Counted from the stretch's first letter, positions 46,199-55,509 are shown. The stretch: DNA of 64,000 nucleotides from an uncultured Collinsella sp. (GCA_900555555.1 USLK01000003.1:1-64000), one strand, 5' to 3'. A program made the numbers and translations. Notes: a model not told the origin generated them from the letters alone.

Positions 46199-47002
46199 TC
46201 AGCCAAAGCGGCCGGTGATATAGTCCTCCGTGCGCTTATCCTTCGGACTAGTGAAGATGGCGTCGGTCTGACCATACTCAATCAGTGTAGCAGGTTCACC
46301 GGCCACCTCCTGCAAGAAGAACGCCGTGTGGTCCGAGATACGGGCCGCCTGCTGCATGTTGTGCGTAACGATGATGATGGTCATCTCGGGCGCAAGCTCG
46401 GCCATCAGGTCCTCGACCTTCTGAACGGAGGTCGGGTCGATGGCCGAACAGGGCTCGTCCATCAGCAAGACATCGGGTTGAACGGCAAGAACGCGTGCGA
46501 TGCAGAGGCGCTGCTGCTGTCCGCCGGAGAGCGCGAGACCGTCTTTAGAGAGCTGATTGGATACCTCTTTCCACAGGTTCGCGCGCTTCAGGGACTCTTC
46601 AACGATGTCATCGAGATCGCTTTTGCTAGTCACGCCCTGCAAGCGAGGGCCAAAAGCGACGTTCTCGTAGATGGATTTGGGGAACGGGTTGGGCTGCTGG
46701 AAAATCATGCCCACGCGGCGGCGCAGGTCGACGGGATCGACGCCCTCGGCGTAGATATCGTTGCCGTCAAGGCGCATGGTGCCCTCGATGCGGGTGCCCT
46801 CGATCAGGTCGTTCATACGATTCATGCAACGCAGGAACGTGGACTTGCCGCAGCCGGACGGACCGATGAACGCGGTGATCTTGTTCTTGGCGATGTTGAG
46901 ATTCACGTTGGTGAGCGCATGGAAGTCGCCGTACCAGAAATCAAAATCCTGAGCGGTGATCGCGCTCTCCTGGGGCGTGGGCTGATTGCGATAGACGGTC
47001 AC
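46199..47002 (-). CDS. pstB: Phosphate ABC transporter ATP-binding protein
   Basis: A 267-aa ABC ATPase. Walker A is IGPSGCGKST, Q-loop MIFQQPNPFPKSIYENVAFG, signature ALSGGQQQRLCIARVLA, Walker B VLLMDEPCSAIDPTS and switch His in IIIVTHNMQQAAR. The IDPTS and PFPKS segments are specific to PstB. It drives high-affinity phosphate import. GTG 47002 start, 12 bases after pstA. Confidence 0.96.
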   Translation of the reverse strand: MTVYRNQPTPQESAITAQDFDFWYGDFHALTNVNLNIAKNKITAFIGPSGCGKSTFLRCMNRMNDLIEGTRIEGTMRLDGNDIYAEGVDPVDLRRRVGMIFQQPNPFPKSIYENVAFGPRLQGVTSKSDLDDIVEESLKRANLWKEVSNQLSKDGLALSGGQQQRLCIARVLAVQPDVLLMDEPCSAIDPTSVQKVEDLMAELAPEMTIIIVTHNMQQAARISDHTAFFLQEVAGEPATLIEYGQTDAIFTSPKDKRTEDYITGRFG

Positions 47003-47014
47003 GACGGACTCCTT

Positions 47015-47932
47015 TTACTTGCTCTTGCGAGACAGATAGCGGGCAAACAGGTTGAAGGCAAGGATGATGATCATGAGCAGGAACGCGGTGCCGTAAGCTG
47101 CGTTCATGTTAATGCCATCGTTTGCCAGCAGGTACAGGTGAACGGTCATGGGGCGACCGGAGTCGAACGGCGTGATGGGCATGTTGATGGCCTGGCCCAT
47201 GGTGTAGAGCACCACGGCCGTCTCGCCGATGGCGCGGCCGATGCCCAAGACGATACCGGTGGCGATGCGGCCGAAGGCGCTGGGCAGCACGATCTTGCTC
47301 ACAACCTGCCATTTGGTGGCGCCCAAGCCGTAGGCGCCCCAGCGGATATAGCGGGGAACGGCGCGAATGGCCTCCTCGGTGGTGCGCATGATGATGGGCA
47401 GCATGAGCAGGGCCAGGGCGAGCGCGGCCGAAAACATGGACAGGCCGAAGCCCATGGCCTCGACGAACAGAGCGTAGCCGAACAGGCCCATAACGATGGA
47501 GGGAACTGACGCGAGGGTATCGGCCGCATAACGGATGATGTTGACCAGGCGGCCCTGCTTGGCGTACTCGGCCAGGTAGACGGCGGCGAGCACGGCGATG
47601 GGCGTGCAGATGACCATGGCAAGAGCCGTCACATACAGTGTGGAGACGATCGTGGGCCAAATGCCGCCCTCTGCGTTGACGCCCTCGGGCCAACCGAAGA
47701 TGAAGTCGAGCGAGATGTGCGGCAGGCCGTTGATGACGACGTACGCGATGATGGCGAGCAGCACGACCGTGGTGATGGCCGCCGCCACGCGGAACACGCC
47801 GAGCATGATGTTGTTCGATGCGTTCTTGGAGATGCGCGCCTTTTTACCGTGCGAGAGCGCGCGCTTGATGCGCTGAGCAGAGGTCTCGTTGGAAACCGCC
47901 TGCTCGGTTTGAGAATTCTTGGAGTCTGCCAT
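47015..47932 (-). CDS. pstA: Phosphate ABC transporter permease PstA
   Basis: A 305-aa permease with six helices after a long polar N-terminus (about 45 residues, KNSQTEQAV, GKKARISKN). The EAA-loop region AVPRYIRWGAYGLGATKWQV and YAADTLASVPSIVMGLFGY mark it as PstA. The translation start ATG 47932 is 6 bases after the pstC stop. Forms the membrane channel with PstC. Confidence 0.95.
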   Translation of the reverse strand: MADSKNSQTEQAVSNETSAQRIKRALSHGKKARISKNASNNIMLGVFRVAAAITTVVLLAIIAYVVINGLPHISLDFIFGWPEGVNAEGGIWPTIVSTLYVTALAMVICTPIAVLAAVYLAEYAKQGRLVNIIRYAADTLASVPSIVMGLFGYALFVEAMGFGLSMFSAALALALLMLPIIMRTTEEAIRAVPRYIRWGAYGLGATKWQVVSKIVLPSAFGRIATGIVLGIGRAIGETAVVLYTMGQAINMPITPFDSGRPMTVHLYLLANDGINMNAAYGTAFLLMIIILAFNLFARYLSRKSK

Positions 47933-47938
47933 GATGCC

Positions 47939-48871
47939 TTACTTCTTCCTCATCTTGGACAGCAGGCGCACCAAGCCCACCAAGGACGCGGACACGATGA
48001 ACAGCACGACGCCCATGCCGAACAGGGCCGTACGGTGCAGGCCCGAGGAGTAGCTCATGTCAAGCGCGATCTGGCTCGTGAGCGTAGAGACCGGGCTGGC
48101 GATGGAACCGGGGATGACGGGGGCGTTGCCTACGACCATGAGCACGGCCATGGTCTCGCCGATGGCTCGGCCCATGCCCAGGACGATGGCGTCGACGATG
48201 CCGAAACGCGCAGCCGGGATAACGACCTTGTAGATGGTCTGCCACTTGGTGGCGCCCATGGCAAAACTCGCCTCGCGGATGCCCATGGGGATGGAGTTGA
48301 GCGCATCGATGGTGAGCGTGGTGATGGTGGGCACGATCATGATGGCCAGCACGAACCAGGCCGTGAGGGCTCCGAAGCCCAGGCCACCGGTGATCTCGGC
48401 CACGAACGGACGGATGATGACCATGCCGAAGAAGCCGTAGATGATCGACGGGATGCCGGCGAGCAGGTCGACGGCGGGGCTGATGAGCGCACGCACGCGA
48501 GCCGAGGCGATCTCGGTGAGATACACGGCGGTGCCCACGCCCAGCGGCACGCCGAGGACGAGCGCGCCCACGGTTACCAGTGCCGTGCCGGCGGCAAGCG
48601 ACAGGATGCCGTAGTGGCCCTCGGTGGGCGCCCAGGTGAGGCTGAAGAAGTTCGCCAGGCCGATATCGGTGAAGACCGGTGCGGCCTGCATCATGGTGAA
48701 CGCGAAGATCAGGATGCACGTGACCACCGCAAGGAAGGCGCAGGCGAAGAACAGGTACTGCAGGGCCTTCTCTTTGATATACGTCTTACGAGAGACCAGG
48801 GCCAGATCGCGCTTGCGCGGCGCGGCGCCCTCGGTCCCGTTCATGACCGGAGAGGTTTGGGGATCGGTCAC
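47939..48871 (-). CDS. pstC: Phosphate ABC transporter permease PstC
   Basis: A 310-aa permease. Typical features are SPAVDLLAGIPSIIYGFFGM and the EAA loop IPMGIREASFAMGATKWQTI. GTG 48871 is chosen because GGGGAG lies eight bases upstream and this keeps a short, family-like N-terminus. The gene starts four bases after the pstS stop codon. Confidence 0.95.
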   Translation of the reverse strand: MTDPQTSPVMNGTEGAAPRKRDLALVSRKTYIKEKALQYLFFACAFLAVVTCILIFAFTMMQAAPVFTDIGLANFFSLTWAPTEGHYGILSLAAGTALVTVGALVLGVPLGVGTAVYLTEIASARVRALISPAVDLLAGIPSIIYGFFGMVIIRPFVAEITGGLGFGALTAWFVLAIMIVPTITTLTIDALNSIPMGIREASFAMGATKWQTIYKVVIPAARFGIVDAIVLGMGRAIGETMAVLMVVGNAPVIPGSIASPVSTLTSQIALDMSYSSGLHRTALFGMGVVLFIVSASLVGLVRLLSKMRKK

Positions 48872-48875
48872 AAGA

Positions 48876-49826
48876 TCACTCCCCTTCTGCGGCAGCATCG
48901 CGGCCCGCCGGGATGAAACCGGCCTCACGGATCTGCTCGTCCATCTTGTCGGACAGCACGTAATCGATGTACTTGGCGGCATCGCCCTTAGGTTCACCGT
49001 TGGTGAAGAAGTACAGGTCGCGGCTCACGGGATAGCCACCGCTGGCGATGGTCTTCTCGGAGGGCTCGACATGGTTGACGCTGATGGCGCGCACGGAGGT
49101 CTTGGCATACTTGGATTCTACGAAGCCCATGGAGATATAGCCGATCGCCCCACGAGAACGGCTCACGACGTCACGTACCTGGCCGGTGCCGGAGAGCACG
49201 GCGGCGCGACGATCGAACGGCTCCCCGTCCATGACGATGGACTTGAAGGCCTCACGCGTGCCCGAGGCCTCGTCGCGGTTGACGAGCTGGATGGGCAGGT
49301 CCTCGCCACCGACCTCAGACCAGTTGGTGATCTTGCCGGAGTAGATGCCGCGCAACTGCTCGGTCGACAGGTTCTGAACCGGGTTATCCGCGTTGACGAT
49401 CACGGCGATGCCGTCATGCGCAACCGGAATGGTGGTCAAACCGAGCTTCTCCTCTTCCGCGTTCAGGCCGCGCGAGGACGTCGCGATATCGGCGGTTCCG
49501 TTGGAGACGGCCTCGATACCCGCCGAGGAACCCAGACCGCTCACAAGCACATCGATACCCTCTTCTTCCTTGAAGAGCTCGGCGGCTTGCTCGGCAATGG
49601 GCAAGCAGGTTGTAGAACCGGCAACGGTGATTTGACCAGAAGCTGTACCGGAGCTGCACGCGCTAAGCGTGAGCGTGGCCAGCAAGGCGGCGACGCAGGC
49701 CGCACCGGACGTTACCGCATGTACGCGACGGCGCCATGACGTCCGCAGATCCCCTGCTCTGCGCGATACGAGAAGAACCGTTCGTTCTGCCGCACCGTGG
49801 AAAGCTGCAGGTCGTGTATTTCGCAC
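48876..49826 (-). CDS. pstS: Phosphate-binding lipoprotein PstS
   Basis: A substrate-binding protein; the mature part is about 250 aa. The lipoprotein signal is SGAACVAALLATLTLSACSS, with lipobox LSAC. Phosphate-binding segments are ITVAGSTTCLPIA, SGLGSSAGIEAV, SSRGL and DEASGTREAF. The start is problematic: no ATG precedes the signal core in frame. GTG 49826 has a good GGGAG site seven bases upstream but leaves an unusually long n-region of about 35 residues and overlaps ylmD by 115 bases. A non-standard start nearer the signal is possible. The protein captures phosphate at the outer membrane face for PstC/PstA. Confidence 0.85.
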   Translation of the reverse strand: MRNTRPAAFHGAAERTVLLVSRRAGDLRTSWRRRVHAVTSGAACVAALLATLTLSACSSGTASGQITVAGSTTCLPIAEQAAELFKEEEGIDVLVSGLGSSAGIEAVSNGTADIATSSRGLNAEEEKLGLTTIPVAHDGIAVIVNADNPVQNLSTEQLRGIYSGKITNWSEVGGEDLPIQLVNRDEASGTREAFKSIVMDGEPFDRRAAVLSGTGQVRDVVSRSRGAIGYISMGFVESKYAKTSVRAISVNHVEPSEKTIASGGYPVSRDLYFFTNGEPKGDAAKYIDYVLSDKMDEQIREAGFIPAGRDAAAEGE

Positions 49827-50512
49827 GGAAGGACTCCCACCTCTTCGAGCGACTGACGAATGCACTCGGACAGATCAAGCGTCCGATGCACAGTGATTTT
49901 AATGTTATCAAATTGTTTGGAAAACATCATGAGAAGGTCAGCCGACACCTCATATTCGTCACCCAGAATGTGGGGGCCGATATAGGCAGATAGATCAGAT
50001 GCGACGCAGCCCGCAGCGTCCATAAGGGCACGCGCCGTCTTTCCGGCGATGCGTGCATAGGTCCCGCGCCATCCGGAATGCACCACTGCAAAAGCGTTTT
50101 TGCACGTCAGAATCACCGGAGCGCAGTCGGCGTAGCACAGCATGACGGGAACGCCGGGAACTGTGCACACGATGGCATCGCATCCCTGGGAAATCTCATC
50201 CCTCGCGCGCCCGATGGCGCCGCTCGAACCCTCGCCCACAACCACCACATGATCCCCATGTACTTGGTTGGGAACCAGAAGGTTCTCGAACGCATCATCG
50301 GCATCCAGCGCGGCTAACACACGGCGGCGATTTTCCAATACGGCATGCCCTTCATCGCCCACGTGCGTACCAAGGTTGAGCGATGAGTACGGGGGCAGCG
50401 AGATGCCGCCCGTGCGCTCCGTAAAGGCCCAGACAACGCGTCCCGTCAGATCTCCATCAAGCGCGACACCGTTGTCAAACACGGTGCGAGAACATTTTTG
50501 TCCGGACGTCAT
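49712..50512 (-). CDS. Multicopper polyphenol oxidase / YfiH family (YlmD)
   Basis: A 266-aa YfiH/LACC1-family protein. Zinc-site and catalytic segments are VPNQVHGDHVVVVGEG, VMLCYADCAPVIL and AVVHSGWRGTYARIAG, plus YIGPHILGDEYEV. Family members act as purine nucleoside hydrolases/phosphorylases or muropeptide-linked enzymes rather than true laccases. It is the YlmD position of the post-ftsZ cluster. ATG 50512 has GGAG six bases upstream; a TTG at 50524 is in frame. Its 3' end overlaps pstS. Confidence 0.92.
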   Translation of the reverse strand: MTSGQKCSRTVFDNGVALDGDLTGRVVWAFTERTGGISLPPYSSLNLGTHVGDEGHAVLENRRRVLAALDADDAFENLLVPNQVHGDHVVVVGEGSSGAIGRARDEISQGCDAIVCTVPGVPVMLCYADCAPVILTCKNAFAVVHSGWRGTYARIAGKTARALMDAAGCVASDLSAYIGPHILGDEYEVSADLLMMFSKQFDNIKITVHRTLDLSECIRQSLEEVGVLPCEIHDLQLSTVRQNERFFSYRAEQGICGRHGAVAYMR

Positions 50513-50582
50513 GGGAAGCTCCAATCATCGGAAGGACGGCAATCGAGTTTAAACAGGTATACCCGTCCCGGGCATATGGCAT

Positions 50583-50616
50583 AAAAACGCCCTCCCCGAC
50601 ATTCGCCGGGAAGGGC
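50583..50616 (-). terminator. Terminator after ftsZ
   Basis: On the minus strand, GCCCTTCCCG (50607-50616) pairs with the 50589-50600 arm (GTCGGGGAGGGC) and is followed by GTTTTTATG. It separates ftsZ from ylmD. Confidence 0.85.
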
Positions 50617-50640
50617 ATCGAAGCGCATGTGCTGAACAGT

Positions 50641-51783
50641 CTAGAAATTGCCGCGCTTGAGGAAGTCGGGCAGCTCAAATTGGTCATTGCCGAAGTTGGG
50701 AAGCTCGGTGCCGCCGATGTTGCGCGTGGGCGCCGTGGAAACGGGGGCAACATTGCGGGAGGAATCGGCCGCGTGGTCGCCACGTCCGGCCTTCTGGCTG
50801 GCGAACAACTCGTCCTGACGGTTGACGTTGGAATCAGTGAAGCCGGTGGCGATGACGGTGATGCGCACCTGGTCGCCCAGGGACTCGTCCACAACGGTAC
50901 CGAAGATGATGTTGGCATCGGGGTCCACGGCGTTGGCAACCAAATCGGCGGCGTCGTTGATCTCCTGGATGCCCAGGTCCTTGGAACCGGCAATGGAGAG
51001 CAGGACGCGGGTGGCACCATCGATGGAGCTCTCGAGAAGGCGACTGGAGATGGCCTGCTGGGCGGCGTCGACGGCGCGGGTGTCGCCAGAAGCGCAACCG
51101 ATACCCATCATGGCGGTGCCGGCCTGCTTCATGATGGTCTTGACGTCGGCGAAGTCCAGGTTGATGACGCCCGGAACGGTGATCAGATCGGTGATGCCCT
51201 GGGTGCCCTGGGACAGCACACCATCGGCGGTGGTGAAGGCCTCGAGCATGGTGGTCTTCTTCTCGGCGATGTCGAGCAGGCGATCGTTGGGGATGACGAT
51301 CATGGTGTCGACGCTCTCGGCAAGGGTCTTGATGCCTTCCTCGGCGGACGTCTTGCGCTTGCGGCCCTCGAAGGTGAAGGGCTTGGTGACGACGGCGACG
51401 GTAAGGGCGCCCACATCGTTGAGAGCGATATCGGCAACGATGGGAGCGGCGCCGGTACCGGTGCCGCCGCCCTCTCCACAGGTGATGAACACCATATCGG
51501 CACCCGCAAGGGCCTCGGAGATGTCGTCACGAGACTCCTCGGCCGCCTTACGGCCGACCTCGGGGTTTGCGCCGGCGCCAAGGCCGCGCGTAAGGTCGGT
51601 GCCGATGTGCACCTTGATATCGGCATCGGAAATGGCGAGGGCCTGGGCATCGGTGTTGATAGCTACGAACTCAACGCCGCGGATGCCCTCCTCGATCATG
51701 CGGTTGACGGCATTGGTGCCGCCGCCGCCCACACCGACGACCTTGATGACGGCAAGATAGTTGTTGATCTCGTTCTCGTGCAT
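50641..51783 (-). CDS. ftsZ: Cell division protein FtsZ
   Basis: A 380-aa tubulin-like GTPase forming the Z-ring. The tubulin signature is CGEGGGTGTGAAP; KVVGVGGGGTNAVNRM starts the nucleotide domain, and the T7 loop is NLDFADVKTIM. The C-terminal tail is short and variable and ends with the conserved peptide ELPDFLKRGNF, which docks SepF and other partners. Start ATG 51783 follows GGAGGACCGTAC. Its own ~160-base upstream region allows separate transcription. Confidence 0.97.
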   Translation of the reverse strand: MHENEINNYLAVIKVVGVGGGGTNAVNRMIEEGIRGVEFVAINTDAQALAISDADIKVHIGTDLTRGLGAGANPEVGRKAAEESRDDISEALAGADMVFITCGEGGGTGTGAAPIVADIALNDVGALTVAVVTKPFTFEGRKRKTSAEEGIKTLAESVDTMIVIPNDRLLDIAEKKTTMLEAFTTADGVLSQGTQGITDLITVPGVINLDFADVKTIMKQAGTAMMGIGCASGDTRAVDAAQQAISSRLLESSIDGATRVLLSIAGSKDLGIQEINDAADLVANAVDPDANIIFGTVVDESLGDQVRITVIATGFTDSNVNRQDELFASQKAGRGDHAADSSRNVAPVSTAPTRNIGGTELPNFGNDQFELPDFLKRGNF

Positions 51784-51949
51784 GTACGGTCCTCCGAACA
51801 GTTGTTAAAAGCCCTTGCGGGCGGCATCGCAACGTTAACCCTCAAGTAGAGACTAAAATTCGAGGTAAACTGCGTTATCTTTGCATATAATGCCACGTAA
51901 AGTCAAACCATAACGTGCGTGATTGTGAATTTCGTCACGTTTCTGCAGG

Positions 51950-51987
51950 TAAGAAACATGACCGTTCACGGTCTGCGAACGGTCATG
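51950..51987 (-). terminator. Terminator after ftsQ
   Basis: On the minus strand, CATGACCGTTC pairs perfectly with GAACGGTCATG (51958-51968 / 51977-51987), then TTTCTTACC. It would make ftsZ transcription partly independent of the murB-ftsQ unit. Confidence 0.75.
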
Positions 51988-51993
51988 CCGCAG

Positions 51994-53217
51994 TTAGAGC
52001 GGGGCGCTGCGGAAGGTATACGCCCCGGGTTTGCGCACGTTGACGTACGTGACGCCGCTTTCCTTCTCCAAAAGGCCCATCACGACGCGCTCCTTCTCGG
52101 CGATATTGTCCGCAGCGCCGAGCGAGACCTCGACCCCGTTGTTCAGATTCGCCGAGATGGCCTCGACCGAGGGGATGGACAGGTCTTTTATCTGCTCGAG
52201 GAATTTCACCGAGAAGCCCTTGGCATACTCGAGGCCGGCAAGCACCACCTTGGACGTAACCTCCTTCCCGCCCTTGGGGTTGACATCGGAAGGCGCATCG
52301 GTCAGAAGCAGCGCATGCGCCATCTTTGCCGCGGCAAGCGCAGCATCGAGCCCTTCGAGCATCGTGGCACCCTCCGGCAGCTGACCGGTCTTTGGGTCCG
52401 GCCCCACCGGCTTTCCCTCGGCGCTCACCCCGGCGATCAACGATACGGGTGCGATCCAAACCCCCTTTTCGCTCACCGCCCAAGCGACATCATCGGCGGG
52501 GATGTAGACGATGACCTTGGCCACGCGCTCGCGGGGCGTGACAACCAGGCGATGCGGGAACTCCCTTTTGATGTCGACGCCTTCTATCCAAGGGTTCGCC
52601 TGCAGAGATTCGGCGATCTTCTGCTCATCCACATTGAAAAGCGTAGTATTCTTCGGCACCTCGATCAGCTGCTCGGCAACCTTCTTGGGCAGATGGTCGC
52701 TGCCCTGCACGACGATCTCGCTCGCATCGAACAGCGACGAATTGATCAGCACGGCTCCACCGGCGGCCAAAAGCAGGCATACGCCGAGCAACAGGAATAT
52801 GACATTGCGGCTGATCTTCACCGATGGCAGCTTGGGAGCCACGGGCTTGCGGACGGGACGCCGGGGCTCGCTCGGAGCAGCAGGCGCCGCAACCCGTTTT
52901 TGAACTCGTGCGGAGGGTTTGGGCTTGAGCACGGGTTTACGCAGCTGCACGCGAGAAGGACGGGCGCCCGCACCGGCGCCGGTGCGCCGACGCGCCGCAG
53001 GGGGCATCTTCGAGGCGGGAATATGGACCTTGGGGCTCGCTGCTCCGGGCTTCACGTTCCCGGATGGACGAGGGGCCAGGGAGGGACGGTTCGCGGACGG
53101 CTTTGGAGACGCGGAACGCTTTGCAATCGGACGCTGCGGGGACGGGGCGCGACGATAGGTGGGTTTGGCGGGCTTAGAAGCCGAGGAATTTGACTTCTGG
53201 CTGAAGCGCGACACCAT
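51994..53217 (-). CDS. ftsQ: Cell division protein FtsQ with long basic N-terminal extension
   Basis: A 407-aa FtsQ/DivIB. Residues 1-~135 are a Pro/Lys/Arg/Ala-rich disordered segment, strongly basic. One membrane helix follows (VIFLLLGVCLLLAAGGAVLI). The POTRA domain begins FDASEIVVQGSDHLPKKVAEQLIEV, and the FtsQ domain extends to the C-terminus. It recruits late septal proteins. ATG 53217 has AAGGAG four bases upstream and lies inside murB, giving a 44-base overlap. No later start would keep the helix with a ribosome site. Confidence 0.9.
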   Translation of the reverse strand: MVSRFSQKSNSSASKPAKPTYRRAPSPQRPIAKRSASPKPSANRPSLAPRPSGNVKPGAASPKVHIPASKMPPAARRRTGAGAGARPSRVQLRKPVLKPKPSARVQKRVAAPAAPSEPRRPVRKPVAPKLPSVKISRNVIFLLLGVCLLLAAGGAVLINSSLFDASEIVVQGSDHLPKKVAEQLIEVPKNTTLFNVDEQKIAESLQANPWIEGVDIKREFPHRLVVTPRERVAKVIVYIPADDVAWAVSEKGVWIAPVSLIAGVSAEGKPVGPDPKTGQLPEGATMLEGLDAALAAAKMAHALLLTDAPSDVNPKGGKEVTSKVVLAGLEYAKGFSVKFLEQIKDLSIPSVEAISANLNNGVEVSLGAADNIAEKERVVMGLLEKESGVTYVNVRKPGAYTFRSAPL

Positions 53218-54085
53218 ACGTCTCCTTGATCCTCTCATGAACATGCTGCATGACCGCAACGACATCGGTGGCCGTGGCCTTTCCGGTATTCACGATAAAG
53301 TTAGCGTGAATATCGGATACCTCGGCACCCCCCACTGAAAAACCCTTCAATCCGCACTCCTCGATCATCGCACCGACGGCGCGATCAGCCGGATTGCGGA
53401 AAACCGACCCGCATGAGGGGACGCCCACCGGCTGCGTACGCCGGCGCCGGGCGAGCGAGCGCTCCATGCGCTGGCGGATCTCGTCCTTGGAGGCGGGGTG
53501 CAGCGCCATGGTCACCTCCAACACGATCTCATCGTGCGGAAGACCGCAGGTCCTATAACCCCACTTGATGGACTCGGCGTCATAATGACGAATGCCCGCA
53601 CCGGGCTTGTACGTGACGACGTCCTCGATCAGAGAGCCGATCCATTCGGTGCGCGAGCCGGCATTCATGGAGACGGCGCCGCCGACCGTGCCGGGGATAC
53701 CCACAGCGAACTCTAAACCCGATAGGCCTCGCGACAGCGCATCGTTCACAAGGCGCGCAAGCATGGCCCCCGCGCCGACGGTTATGGTGCGTCCGTCCTC
53801 AGCCACCACGAAACGAGAGAACTCTCGACCGAGCACGACGACCGCCCCGCGATAGCCGGCATCGGAGACCAGCAGATTGGACCCCTTTCCCAAGATGACC
53901 CACGGCACGCGCTCGTGGCCGAGAATCTCGATCGCGCGACGCAGCGAATGGTAGCTGTGGCAGGTGACGAAGAGCTCGGCGGGGCCGCCGATACGGTAGC
54001 TCGTGTGGCGCGCAAGTTTTTCCTGCTCGACCACATCGGTATCGATCATCCCCGAAAGGGACATGAAGGCGTTGAAAGCCCCCAT
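53174..54085 (-). CDS. murB: UDP-N-acetylenolpyruvoylglucosamine reductase
   Basis: A 303-aa flavoenzyme that completes UDP-MurNAc. FAD-binding elements are HTSYRIGGPAELFV and ILGKGSNLLVSDAGYRG. The active-site region is SGLEFAVGIPGTVGGAVSMNAG, with the catalytic Ser in CGSVFRNP; the short C-terminal domain suits the type II (Gram-positive) form. Start ATG 54085 overlaps the murC stop (TAATG). Confidence 0.95.
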   Translation of the reverse strand: MGAFNAFMSLSGMIDTDVVEQEKLARHTSYRIGGPAELFVTCHSYHSLRRAIEILGHERVPWVILGKGSNLLVSDAGYRGAVVVLGREFSRFVVAEDGRTITVGAGAMLARLVNDALSRGLSGLEFAVGIPGTVGGAVSMNAGSRTEWIGSLIEDVVTYKPGAGIRHYDAESIKWGYRTCGLPHDEIVLEVTMALHPASKDEIRQRMERSLARRRRTQPVGVPSCGSVFRNPADRAVGAMIEECGLKGFSVGGAEVSDIHANFIVNTGKATATDVVAVMQHVHERIKETYGVALQPEVKFLGF

Positions 54086-55509
54086 TAGCTACGCCGCTCT
54101 TTCACATGCTCGACGTACTCGGGGCCCACGGTCGTGACGTCGCCCGCGCCCATTGTGATCAAAAGGTCACCCGGACGCACCTCGGCATCGATGGCCTCCA
54201 TAAGGGCGGCATGGTCCGATGCGTAGGCAACGGGCTTCTCGGGATGGGCGGCACGGATGCGGTCGGCGAGCATCTTGCTGGTAACTCCCGGAATCGGCAT
54301 CTCCCCCGCAGGGAAGACATCGATCAGGATAACGGAATCGGCATCGCGGAACGCCTCGACGAAATCGTCGCACAGCGCCTGCAGACGCGAATAGCGGTGC
54401 GGTTGGAAAACGACGACCGTCCGCTCGAAATCGAGCTCCTTGGCAGCCTTGAGAGTCGCCGCGACCTCGGTGGGATGATGCCCGTAATCGTCGACAAGCG
54501 TCACGCCGTCGATATCGGCAACGTGGGTGAAGCGACGGCGGACGCCCTCGAACGTGGAGAGCGCGCGGGCGGCCGCGGCCGCATCGAGTCCGAGGACGTA
54601 CGCGGCGGTCAAAGCGGACGCGGCGTTGAGCATGTTGTGCCTGCCCGGGTTGTTCTTGACGGAAACCTCATACCGGGCGCCATCGGGAAGCACGACCTCG
54701 AACGTGCTGCCGATGGTGTGGCGGGACGGCCGCTCGATGACGCGCACGTCGTTACCCTCGGCAAAACCGTAGGAGATCACACGGCGACCCGTCGACTTGG
54801 CGAGCTCGACCAGATGTGAGCTCTCTCCGCAGACGATGACGGTGCCGTCCTCCCCCACCAGGCCCATGAACGTGCAGAACGTCTCCTCGATCTGCTCGAG
54901 GGACTCATAATGATCCATATGGTCGGCCTCGACGTTGGTAACGATCACCACGTTGGGCTCGAGATACAAAAACGAGCTATCGGACTCATCGGCCTCGGCC
55001 ACAAAATACTCGCCGTTGCCGTTCTTGCCGTTGGTGTCGTACCCCTCGACGATGCCGCCGATCAAAAAGCTCGGATCGAGCTCCATGCGGTCGAGCATGG
55101 TGGCAACCATGGACGACGTGGTGGTCTTGCCATGCGTGCCCGCAACGGCAACGGTGGTGTAACCCCAGGAGAGCGCGGAGAGCATCTTGGCGCGCGGCCA
55201 AACCGGAATGCCCAGCTCGCGCGCGCGGACGAGCTCGGGATTGCTCTCGGGGATAGCGGTGGATACCACCACGACATCGGGCTGGACCGCATCGATGGTA
55301 GCGGCCTCGTGCCCGATATGGATCTCAACGCCGGCGCGGCTGAGCTGGCGGATATACCGCGAGGTCTTGAGGTCGGAACCGCTCACCGCGAAACCGCGCT
55401 CATGCAGCACGAGTGCGATGCCGCTCATGCCGGCGCCGCCCACGCCGATGAAATGGGCGCTCTTGAAGGACGGGGCCTCGGTATTCTCGGGAACAGCAAT
55501 GGTCGACAT
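54085..55509 (-). CDS. murC: UDP-N-acetylmuramate-L-alanine ligase
   Basis: A 474-aa Mur ligase adding L-Ala to UDP-MurNAc. The N-terminal nucleotide fold is HFIGVGGAGMSGIALVL. The ATP loop is VAGTHGKTTTSSMVA, where GTHGKTTT distinguishes MurC. DDYGHHPTEVAATLKAA and VFQPHRYSRLQAL are MurC-specific. ATG 55509 has GAGGAG five bases upstream. Confidence 0.97.
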   Translation of the reverse strand: MSTIAVPENTEAPSFKSAHFIGVGGAGMSGIALVLHERGFAVSGSDLKTSRYIRQLSRAGVEIHIGHEAATIDAVQPDVVVVSTAIPESNPELVRARELGIPVWPRAKMLSALSWGYTTVAVAGTHGKTTTSSMVATMLDRMELDPSFLIGGIVEGYDTNGKNGNGEYFVAEADESDSSFLYLEPNVVIVTNVEADHMDHYESLEQIEETFCTFMGLVGEDGTVIVCGESSHLVELAKSTGRRVISYGFAEGNDVRVIERPSRHTIGSTFEVVLPDGARYEVSVKNNPGRHNMLNAASALTAAYVLGLDAAAAARALSTFEGVRRRFTHVADIDGVTLVDDYGHHPTEVAATLKAAKELDFERTVVVFQPHRYSRLQALCDDFVEAFRDADSVILIDVFPAGEMPIPGVTSKMLADRIRAAHPEKPVAYASDHAALMEAIDAEVRPGDLLITMGAGDVTTVGPEYVEHVKERRS

